64,000 bases of DNA from positions 1,583,979 through 1,647,978 of the forward strand of contig NZ_RCZC01000002.1 of NCBI RefSeq assembly GCF_006439055.1. Reading direction: 5' to 3'. The notes beneath the pieces are model-generated. The model saw only the letters and a list, made by a program, of their open reading frames with translations. It did not search any database and was not told where the DNA came from. Of the stretch, positions 57,633 through 64,000 are shown one piece after another. Position 1 is the first letter of the stretch; every line of letters starts with the position of its first letter. A program made the position numbers and the translations under genes. The DNA is from Sphingomonas glacialis (GTDB lineage: Bacteria > Pseudomonadota > Alphaproteobacteria > Sphingomonadales > Sphingomonadaceae).

Positions 57633-58523
57633 CTAGCGCGTATAGGCGGCCGCCAATGCGAGCAGACCCTCGGCCTGCTTCAAATGCGGCAGATCGACCA
57701 TCCGCCCATCGAGCCCGACCGTCCCCACTCCCGACGCCGCTGCGAAGGCCGCGACGATCCGTTCGGCGTGCGCAATCTCTTCGGGCGACGGCATGAAGCT
57801 CGCATTGATCGCGGCGACTTGCGCCGGATGGATCGCCAGCCGGCCGGTAAAGCCCTCCGCCCGTGCCGCGCGCGAGCTGTCGCGCAGGCCCGCTTCGTCG
57901 CGGAAATCGACATAGAGGGTGTCGATCGCCTGCACCCCCGCCGCCTTCGCGCCGAGCAGGGTGAGCGAGCGCACCAGGCGATAGGTCAGTGCCCAGCCGC
58001 CTGCGGAATCGAGATTGCTGCTCGCGCCGAGCGCGGCGGACAGATCCTCGGCGCCCCAGGTTAGACCGAGCAGGCGATCGAGCCCCGCCCCCGCATAAGC
58101 GCCGAGCGTGAACGGGGCCGCGGCGGTTTCGGTCGCGACCGGCACGATCTTGATCGATCCCGGCGCGACGCCGGCCTGCGCCTCGAGCGCGTCGAGATAA
58201 TGCGATAGCCGACGGATGTCGTCCGGCCCGTCGCATTTGGGCAGCATGATCCCGTCGGGCGCGGCGCCGACCACCGCGACCAGATCTTCGAGTGCGAGGC
58301 CACTGTCGAACGGGTTGATCCGCACCCACAACTGGCACGCACGGGCCCCGCGCGGGCGCGCGCCGACAAAGGCTGCGACCAGCGCGCGGCCTGCGGGCTT
58401 GTTCGCCGCCGCGACCGAATCCTCGAGATCGAGGATCACCGCATCGGCGCCGCAATCATCGACCTTGCCGAGCTTCTTTTCGCTGTCGCCAGGAATGAAC
58501 AGCCAGGAGCGCAACGGCGTCAT
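57633..58523 (-). CDS. HpcH/HpaI (CitE-like) CoA-ester lyase
   Basis: A 296-residue lyase of the CitE-like family. It shows LRSWLFIPGDSEKKLGKVDDCGADAVILDLEDSVAAANK at the N-terminus, LWVRINPFDSG, GIMLPKCDGPDDI, the metal-ligand E in VPVATETAAAPF and D in LTWGAEDLSAALGA, then GFTGRLAIHPAQVAAINASFMPSP. This pattern fits malyl-, methylmalyl- or citramalyl-CoA lyases, which split hydroxyacyl-CoA thioesters. Its start overlaps the MaoC gene stop by four bases (ATGA), so the two act as a pair on C4-C5 acid CoA esters; the pathway is not identified. Confidence 0.9.
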   Translation of the reverse strand: MTPLRSWLFIPGDSEKKLGKVDDCGADAVILDLEDSVAAANKPAGRALVAAFVGARPRGARACQLWVRINPFDSGLALEDLVAVVGAAPDGIMLPKCDGPDDIRRLSHYLDALEAQAGVAPGSIKIVPVATETAAAPFTLGAYAGAGLDRLLGLTWGAEDLSAALGASSNLDSAGGWALTYRLVRSLTLLGAKAAGVQAIDTLYVDFRDEAGLRDSSRAARAEGFTGRLAIHPAQVAAINASFMPSPEEIAHAERIVAAFAAASGVGTVGLDGRMVDLPHLKQAEGLLALAAAYTR

Positions 58524-58972
58524 GCCGGCCGCCGCCGCTGCAGGCCCGAGCGCTTGCAGGAGGCGACGAGTTCGTCGCGCTGATTGTAGGCACGGTGGAG
58601 GAAGGTCACGATCCCGGCATTGGGCCGCGACTTGGATTCGCGCAGCTCGGCGACCTCGGTCTCGATCCGCAGCGTGTCGCCGATGAAGACGGGGGCGGGA
58701 AAACGCACCTCGTCCCAGCCGAGATTGGCGACCGCGGTGCCGAGCGTCGTGTCGCCGACCGACACGCCGACCATCAGCCCCAAGGTGAAGGTCGAATTGA
58801 CGATGATGCGACCATAGTCGCTGTCCTTCATATATTCGGCATCGAGATGCAGCTGCGCGGGGTTATGCGTCAGCGTCGAGAAAAGCAGATTGTCGGTCTC
58901 GGTCACCGTCCGCCGGATCGCATGGGCGAAGGTCTGCCCGACCTGCAATTCCTCGAACCACAATCCTGCCAT
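58520..58972 (-). CDS. MaoC-family hydratase (mesaconyl-CoA hydratase-like)
   Basis: A 150-residue hot-dog-fold hydratase. It starts LWFEELQVGQTFAHAIRRTVTETDNLLFSTLTHNPAQLHLDAEYMKDSDYG, which holds the MaoC motif with catalytic D/N and H in THNPAQLHLD. IIVNSTFTLGLMVGVSVGDTTLGTAVANLGWDEVRFPAPVFIGDTLRIETEV follows. It adds water to an enoyl-CoA; together with the overlapping CitE-like lyase it resembles the mesaconyl-CoA hydratase / malyl-CoA lyase pairs. The ATG at 58972 follows a GGCGGAG site; a GTG at 58975 is possible. Confidence 0.9.
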   Translation of the reverse strand: MAGLWFEELQVGQTFAHAIRRTVTETDNLLFSTLTHNPAQLHLDAEYMKDSDYGRIIVNSTFTLGLMVGVSVGDTTLGTAVANLGWDEVRFPAPVFIGDTLRIETEVAELRESKSRPNAGIVTFLHRAYNQRDELVASCKRSGLQRRRPA

Positions 58973-59136
58973 CACGCTCCGCCTTTTTTCTGTGCCGCCG
59001 CCTTACCATCGATGGGCGGTCGCCTGTCAACGCACCCGCGGTGGCGAAGATTGGATCATGCCGAATCGCCCGGTTTCTGTTATAGTTGGCCTGCATCCGA
59101 GCCGGCGCCGTCGGCCCGACGAACCGAGGGGTCGTC

Positions 59137-60147
59137 ATGCACCGTATTGCCATGCTGTTCGCGCTCTGTGTCGCTGCCATCCTGCTGCTTCCCGCCAAGG
59201 CGCAGGCGTGGGGCAAGGTCGGCCATCTGACGGTATGCGATCTCGCCTATCGCAACCTCACCCCGACGACGCGCGCAGCGATCGGCGAGTTGCTGCAAAG
59301 CAAGCATGGCGGGATCACCGTGCCCGGCAAGGGCCGGATGCCCGACGAGCATTATAGCTCGTTCAATTATGGCTGCCTCGAAGAGGATGTCCTGCCGCGC
59401 CGCCATCCCGACGACCATTTCATCAATGTCGCGCGCAGCGTGACCGCGATCGGCGATCCGGCCTGTCCCGGCACCGGCGAATGCATCCTCGCCGGCATCA
59501 CGCGCGATCTCGCTGTGCTCAAGGATCGCAGCCGGTCGCGCGAAGACCGCGTGTTCGCGCTGATGGCGATCGGCCATTGGATCGGCGACATCCACCAGCC
59601 GCTCCACGTGTCGTTCGCCGACGATCGCGGCGGCAACGGCATCGACGCCAAGCTTGCCGGCAAATGCGGGACGTCGAAATATCGGCCCGACAATCTCCAC
59701 GCGATCTGGGACAATTGCCTGCTCGAGGCGGGGATGTTCGAGCGCGTGCGCAAGCGTGCCGATTATAAGAAGAGCTGGAGCGCCTATACGATCACCTATC
59801 GCGCGGTCGATACGCTGCAGGCGAACACCACGTTGGCCGAGGAGCAGGCCATGGTCGGGACCGATCCCGTGCCGTGGGCGAACGAATCGTTCCAGATCAC
59901 GCGATCGCCCGAGATCCTCTATTGCACCCAGGTCGATGACACCTGCCGCTATTCGCCGACCGACGCGACGCGGCCGGCTGGCGCGCCCAAGCGCCTCCAG
60001 GCGATCGACCAGGCCTATCTCCAGCGCTTCGATGAAGTGGTGCAGGAGCGCGTGCGGCACGCCGGCTTCCGGCTCGCGCATCTGCTCAACCTTGCGCTCG
60101 ACCCCGCTTATGCCGGCCCGGTGCGCAATTCGACGCAGCCCGGCTGA
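59137..60147 (+). CDS. Exported S1/P1-type nuclease
   Basis: A 336-residue zinc-dependent nuclease for single-stranded nucleic acids. After the signal peptide (MHRIAMLFALCVAAILLLPAKAQA) the mature N-terminus is W (WGKVGHLTVCDLAYRNL), whose amino group is a zinc ligand in this family. Other ligands are in the FALMAIGHWIGDIHQPLHVSF and NLHAIWDNCLLEAG segments, along with HYSSFNYGC and HPDDHF. Several cysteines could form disulfides. It probably scavenges nucleic acids in the periplasm. The start follows GAGGGG; an in-frame codon at 59086 is unlikely. Confidence 0.92.
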   Translation: MHRIAMLFALCVAAILLLPAKAQAWGKVGHLTVCDLAYRNLTPTTRAAIGELLQSKHGGITVPGKGRMPDEHYSSFNYGCLEEDVLPRRHPDDHFINVARSVTAIGDPACPGTGECILAGITRDLAVLKDRSRSREDRVFALMAIGHWIGDIHQPLHVSFADDRGGNGIDAKLAGKCGTSKYRPDNLHAIWDNCLLEAGMFERVRKRADYKKSWSAYTITYRAVDTLQANTTLAEEQAMVGTDPVPWANESFQITRSPEILYCTQVDDTCRYSPTDATRPAGAPKRLQAIDQAYLQRFDEVVQERVRHAGFRLAHLLNLALDPAYAGPVRNSTQPG

Positions 60148-60153
60148 CGGCAC

Positions 60154-60173
60154 ACTTTACGCGGACTTTACGC
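60154..60173 (+). promoter_or_regulatory. Direct repeat resembling a KdpE binding site
   Basis: ACTTTACGC occurs twice, with starts 11 bases apart, about 80 bases before kdpF. As I recall, the E. coli KdpE site (TTTATACTTTTTTTACA) has two TTTAYA-type half-sites with the same 11-base step. Here the half-sites read TTTACG. It fits low-potassium control by KdpDE, whose genes may lie past the window. Confidence 0.5.
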
Positions 60174-60254
60174 TCCGCGCCTTCTATCCCTCGCGCGCGC
60201 TAATGCGCCTCGGGTCCAAGCGGGCCGCCTGAAACCATAACAGGCGGGCTCTCC

Positions 60255-60344
60255 ATGTCCTTCGACCTTATCCTTGGCGGCATCGTTGCCGTCTTAGTCC
60301 TGATCTACCTGCTCGCTGTGCTCGCACAGCCCGAGCGGTATTGA
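60255..60344 (+). CDS. kdpF: Potassium-transporting ATPase small subunit KdpF
   Basis: A 29-residue membrane peptide with one hydrophobic helix ([21 protein letters not shown]) and a polar end QPERY. This matches KdpF, which stabilises the KdpFABC complex in the inner membrane. It is the first gene of the operon, ends 13 bases before kdpA, and has a ribosome-binding site for kdpA (GAGGAG) directly after its stop. Confidence 0.9.
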   Translation: MSFDLILGGIVAVLVLIYLLAVLAQPERY

Positions 60345-60357
60345 GGAGCGCGGCACC

Positions 60358-62049
60358 ATGACCTTTGCCGGCTGGAGCATGATTCTCCTCTTCGTCGTGC
60401 TGATCGTCGCGCTGGCCAAGCCAGCGGGCGCCTGGATGCACGCCCTTTATGCCCGCGAGACGCTGCCCTTGGGCTTCGTCGAACGCGGCTTCTACAAACT
60501 CGCCGGGATCGATCCCAAGGCCGAGCAGAGCTGGGTCGGGTATGCCGTCTCGCTGATGGTGTTCAACCTCGGCGGCATTGCCTTGCTGTTCGCGATCCTC
60601 AAGCTGCAGGGCGTTCTGCCGATGAACCCGCAAGGGTTCGGGGGCATGGAGACGTTGCTCGCGTTCAACACTGCGGTCAGCTTCGTCACCAACACCAACT
60701 GGCAGAATTACGGCGGCGAATCGTCGCTGTCGAACCTCAGCCAGATGGCAGGGCTGACGGTGCAGAACTTCCTGTCGGCCGCGGTCGGGATCGCCGTCGC
60801 CTTCGCCTTCATCCGCGGCTTTGCCCGCAAGCAGGCTTCGGGCATCGGCAATTTCTGGGTCGATGTGACGCGCGCCACGCTGTACCTGCTGCTCCCGATC
60901 TCGGTCGTGCTGGCGCTCGTCTATGTCGTGATGGGCGTTCCGCAGACCTTCGGGCCGTCGGTCGTCGCCACGACGATCGAAGGCGCCAAGCAGACCATCG
61001 CGGTCGGCCCGGTCGCGTCGCAGCTTGCGATCAAGATGCTCGGCACCAATGGCGGCGGCTTCTTCAATGCCAACTCCGCGCATCCGTTCGAAAACCCGAC
61101 TGCGCTCAACAACTTCCTGCAGATGCTGTCGATCTTCGTGCTCGGCGCTGGCCTGACGCTCACCTTCGGCAAGGCGGTCGGTAATGTCCGCCAGGGCTGG
61201 GCGATCCTCGCGGCGATGCTGCTGCTCTTCATCGCCGGTGTCGCAGTCGCTTACGGCGCAGAAGCCGCGGGCAACCCGATCCATCACGCGCTCGGCGTCG
61301 CCGGGGGCAATATGGAGGGCAAGGAAGTCCGCTTCGGCATCGCCGCGACCGCGCTGTTCGCGGTCGTCACCACCGCCACGTCGTGTGGTGCTGTCATCGG
61401 CATGCACGACAGCTTCACCGCGATCGGCGGTCTGGTGCCGCTGTTCAACATGCAGCTGGGCGAACTCGTCATCGGTGGCGTCGGCTCGGGGCTCTATGCG
61501 GTGCTGATCTACTGCATCCTCGCGGTGTTCATTGCCGGGCTGATGGTCGGACGCACACCTGAATATGTCGGCAAGAAGATCGAATCGCGCGAGATGAAGC
61601 TGGCAGTGATTGCCATCGCCATCCCGCCGCTCGCGATCCTCGGGCTGACCGCGGTCGCGTGCATCACCGGCGCGGGGCTTGCCGGTCCGGCCGCCAAGGG
61701 CGCACACGGGTTCAGCGAGATCCTCTACGCCTTCACCTCGGGTGCGGCCAATAACGGCTCGGCGTTCGGTGGCCTGAGCGGCAACACGCCGTTCTACAAT
61801 CTGCTGCTCGCGCTCGACATGTTCGTCGGTCGCTTCGGGGTGATCCTGCCCGTCCTCGCGATCGCCGGGGGCCTCGCCGCCAAGCGTCGCGTGCCCGAGG
61901 GCGCGGGGTCGTTCCCGACCACCGGGCTGCTGTGGATCGGCCTGCTCGCGGCGATCATCGTGATCGTCGGTGGCCTCACCTTCCTGCCCGCGCTCGCGCT
62001 CGGTCCGATTGCGGACCAGGCACAAGTCGCCGCCGGCACCTTGCTCTAA
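60358..62049 (+). CDS. kdpA: Potassium-transporting ATPase subunit KdpA
   Basis: A 563-residue membrane subunit that binds and channels K+ in the high-affinity Kdp pump. About ten hydrophobic segments are visible. Selectivity-filter-type repeats include [66 protein letters not shown] and [16 protein letters not shown], one per SKT-like unit. The ATG at 60358 follows a GAGGAG site by eight bases. It is transcribed with kdpF and kdpB. Confidence 0.98.
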   Translation: MTFAGWSMILLFVVLIVALAKPAGAWMHALYARETLPLGFVERGFYKLAGIDPKAEQSWVGYAVSLMVFNLGGIALLFAILKLQGVLPMNPQGFGGMETLLAFNTAVSFVTNTNWQNYGGESSLSNLSQMAGLTVQNFLSAAVGIAVAFAFIRGFARKQASGIGNFWVDVTRATLYLLLPISVVLALVYVVMGVPQTFGPSVVATTIEGAKQTIAVGPVASQLAIKMLGTNGGGFFNANSAHPFENPTALNNFLQMLSIFVLGAGLTLTFGKAVGNVRQGWAILAAMLLLFIAGVAVAYGAEAAGNPIHHALGVAGGNMEGKEVRFGIAATALFAVVTTATSCGAVIGMHDSFTAIGGLVPLFNMQLGELVIGGVGSGLYAVLIYCILAVFIAGLMVGRTPEYVGKKIESREMKLAVIAIAIPPLAILGLTAVACITGAGLAGPAAKGAHGFSEILYAFTSGAANNGSAFGGLSGNTPFYNLLLALDMFVGRFGVILPVLAIAGGLAAKRRVPEGAGSFPTTGLLWIGLLAAIIVIVGGLTFLPALALGPIADQAQVAAGTLL

Positions 62050-62063
62050 AAGGTCATAGCCCC

Positions 62064-64000
62064 ATGGCAAACCAGAACGCTTCGCTCTTCACCGGCCCGC
62101 TGCTTGCCGCAGCGGCCCGGGATGCCGTCTTCAAGCTCGATCCGCGCAAGCTGATCAAGACCCCGGTGATGTTCGTCACCGCGATCGTCGCGAGCCTCTC
62201 CACCGTCCTGCTCGTCAAGGGCCTGGTCACCGGCACCGGCCATCCGGTATTCGAGGGCCAGTTGGTCGTCTGGCTGTGGCTGACGGTGCTGTTCGGCAAC
62301 GTCGCCGAGGCGCTCGCCGAAGGGCGCGGCAAGGCGCAGGCTGCCTCGCTGCGCGCCACCAAGGCCGAGCTCCGCGCCAAGAAGCTGATCGGCGTGGCGG
62401 GCGCCTGGGAGATGGTCGATGCGACCAGCCTGCAGGTCGGCGACGAGGTGCTGGTCGAGACCGGCGACCTCGTACCCGCTGACGGCGAAGTCATCGCCGG
62501 CGTGGCCTCGGTCAACGAAGCCGCGATCACCGGCGAGAGCGCGCCGGTGATCCGCGAAGGCGGTGGCGACCGTTCCGCTGTCACCGCGGGAACGCGCGTC
62601 ATCGCCGATGCGATTACGGTGCGCGTGACCGCAGGCGCCGGCCAAGGCTTTCTCGACCGCATGATCGCGTTGGTCGAGGGTGCGCAGCGCCAGAAGACGC
62701 CGAACGAGATCGCGCTGACGATCCTGCTCGCCGGCCTGACGCTGATCTTCCTGATCGCGGTCGGCACCTTGCCGGCGTTCGCCTCCTATGCCGGCGGGAT
62801 GCTCGCCATTCCGGTGCTCGTCGCCTTGTTCGTCACGCTGATCCCGACGACGATTTCGGCACTGCTGTCGGCGATCGGCATTGCCGGCATGGACCGGCTG
62901 GTGCGCTTCAACGTGCTCGCCAAGTCGGGCCGCGCGGTGGAAGCCGCGGGCGACATCGACACGCTGCTCCTCGACAAGACCGGTACGATCACGATCGGCG
63001 ATCGCCAGGCGACCGCCTTCCTCCCCGTCCCCGGCGTGACGGTCGCCGAGCTGACCGCCGCCGCGCGCCTCGCCAGCCTGTCGGACGAGACGCCCGAGGG
63101 TCGCTCGATCGTCGTGCTCGCCAACCAGGACGGCAGCGCCGCCGTCGCGATGCCGGCGGGTGCGGAGGAGATCAAATTCACCTCGCAGACTCGCGTGTCG
63201 GGTCTCCAGATCGGCGACCGCGCGCTCGTCAAGGGCGCGGTCGACGCGATCCTCAAGCGGCTCCCCGATGCGCCCAATGCCGACGCGCTTCGGAAGATCG
63301 CCGACGAGATCGCGCGCGGCGGTGCCACCCCGCTCGCGGTCGCCGATGGCAATCGCCTGCTCGGCGTCGTCCAGCTCAAGGACATCGTCAAGGCCGGCAT
63401 CCGCGAGCGCTTCGGCGAGCTACGCCGGATGGGCATCCGCACGGTGATGATCACCGGCGACAACCCGCTCACCGCCGCCAGCATCGCCGCCGAAAGCGGA
63501 GTCGACGACTTCCTCGCCGAGGCGACCCCCGAGGACAAGCTCGCCCTGATCCGCAAGGAGCAGGAAGGCGGCAAGCTCGTCGCGATGTGCGGCGATGGCA
63601 CCAACGACGCCCCCGCCCTTGCCCAGTCGGACGTCGGCGTCGCGATGAACACCGGCACGCAGGCCGCTCGCGAGGCGGGCAACATGGTCGATCTCGACAG
63701 CGATCCGACCAAGCTGATCGAGATCGTCGGGCTCGGCAAGCAGCTGCTGATGACGCGCGGCGCGCTGACCACCTTCTCGATCTCGAACGACGTCGCCAAA
63801 TATTTCGCGATCCTGCCGGCAATCTTCGTCGCGCTCTATCCGGGATTGGGCGGGTTGAACGTGATGCGGCTCGCGAGCCCCGAAAGCGCGATCCTGTCGG
63901 CGATCATCTTCAACGCGCTGATCATCCCGGCGCTGGTGCCGCTGGCGCTCAAGGGCGTGAAGTACCGCCCTGCTCCGGCCGGCACGCTGCTCGCGCGCAA
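62064..64000 (+). CDS. kdpB: Potassium-transporting P-type ATPase subunit KdpB (partial)
   Basis: The first about 645 residues of the roughly 680-residue catalytic subunit; the window ends before the stop. It has the N-terminal membrane segments ([19 protein letters not shown]), the actuator motif [15 protein letters not shown] (TGES), the phosphorylation site [16 protein letters not shown] with its aspartate, TSQTRVSG in the nucleotide domain and the hinge [19 protein letters not shown] hydrolysis here drives K+ uptake through KdpA. The ATG at 62064 is 14 bases after kdpA. kdpC would follow outside the window. Confidence 0.98.
   Translation, partial: MANQNASLFTGPLLAAAARDAVFKLDPRKLIKTPVMFVTAIVASLSTVLLVKGLVTGTGHPVFEGQLVVWLWLTVLFGNVAEALAEGRGKAQAASLRATKAELRAKKLIGVAGAWEMVDATSLQVGDEVLVETGDLVPADGEVIAGVASVNEAAITGESAPVIREGGGDRSAVTAGTRVIADAITVRVTAGAGQGFLDRMIALVEGAQRQKTPNEIALTILLAGLTLIFLIAVGTLPAFASYAGGMLAIPVLVALFVTLIPTTISALLSAIGIAGMDRLVRFNVLAKSGRAVEAAGDIDTLLLDKTGTITIGDRQATAFLPVPGVTVAELTAAARLASLSDETPEGRSIVVLANQDGSAAVAMPAGAEEIKFTSQTRVSGLQIGDRALVKGAVDAILKRLPDAPNADALRKIADEIARGGATPLAVADGNRLLGVVQLKDIVKAGIRERFGELRRMGIRTVMITGDNPLTAASIAAESGVDDFLAEATPEDKLALIRKEQEGGKLVAMCGDGTNDAPALAQSDVGVAMNTGTQAAREAGNMVDLDSDPTKLIEIVGLGKQLLMTRGALTTFSISNDVAKYFAILPAIFVALYPGLGGLNVMRLASPESAILSAIIFNALIIPALVPLALKGVKYRPAPAGTLLAR

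Noticed and set aside
60268..62070. Long antisense frame opposite kdpA (and similar ones opposite ubiB at 20145-21890 and the second TonB receptor at 49466-51418)
   Set aside because: These are rich in R, D, H and A with no motifs, as expected for the complementary frame of GC-rich genes.

Overview
The window looks like a chromosomal segment of a Sphingomonas-type alphaproteobacterium. It is GC-rich and gene-dense. It carries two large TonB-dependent receptors, a Tim44-like protein beside SecB, the rpsT-dnaA order, a GANTC cluster at the dnaA promoter, and candidate EcfG-type (GGAAC-N17-CGTT) stress promoters. Neither end is a natural boundary: the left edge cuts ligA and the right edge cuts kdpB. 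There are no rRNA genes, no CRISPR array and no recognisable insertion sequence. One tRNA gene, tRNA-Arg(CCG), is present.

Layout. 0-10 kb: 3' end of ligA, a TonB receptor, an HD-domain protein, a LytS/LytTR-type two-component pair, small secreted and DUF proteins, a periplasmic cyclophilin and a GGDEF-EAL protein. 9.5-15.5 kb: a coupled minus-strand operon (Tim44-like, mltA, smr) divergent from secB-murJ-trpS, covering export and envelope growth. 15.4-18.3 kb: a broken PIN toxin with its AbrB-type antitoxin, then dnaA, its long regulatory region, and rpsT. 18.3-26.2 kb: mutM, ubiE-ubiB (ubiquinone), a membrane protein, coaC and coaB as separate overlapping genes, dut, and a MoeB/ThiF-type enzyme. 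26-32 kb: wecB-wecC (UDP-ManNAcA synthesis), a PPP-type phosphatase, galU, two FKBP isomerases and rpsU. 32-37.8 kb: cysS, era, a sirtuin, dapB-nth. 37.8-39.3 kb: tRNA-Arg followed by a visibly AT-richer stretch with one sulfotransferase gene, probably acquired.

39.3-43.1 kb is a tightly packed operon: cation/proton antiporter, DUF4126 membrane protein, mercuric-reductase-like flavoprotein, UBP-type zinc finger. 43-49.2 kb is a stress-type neighbourhood: esterase, CsbD, DksA/TraR-type zinc finger, SGNH hydrolase, FMN split-barrel protein, PRC-barrel membrane protein, hemerythrin with a coupled 48-residue acidic protein, and a MraZ-like gene overlapping a CxxC gene. 49.4-59 kb looks like a carbohydrate-utilisation locus: TonB receptor behind a LacI-type operator, beta-barrel protein, GH31 glycosidase, ACS-type MFS transporter, FadR-type regulator, CitE-like lyase and MaoC hydratase. 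59-64 kb: an S1/P1 nuclease and the kdpFAB potassium pump genes, with a direct repeat shaped like a KdpE site.

Three kinds of dispersed palindrome sit between genes: GGGGAGGGG-armed elements (about 3.9, 6.0, 12.8 kb, and a GGGAGAGGG variant at 20.2 kb); CCCCGGCAC-armed elements (24.2 and 57.5 kb), both between converging genes; and a CGCGGAGA tandem-repeat hairpin (19.3 kb). I found no clearly new large system. The best leads are the UBP zinc-finger/flavoprotein/antiporter operon, the coupled hemerythrin small protein, the MraZ-like/CxxC overlap, the palindrome families, and the islet beside tRNA-Arg.
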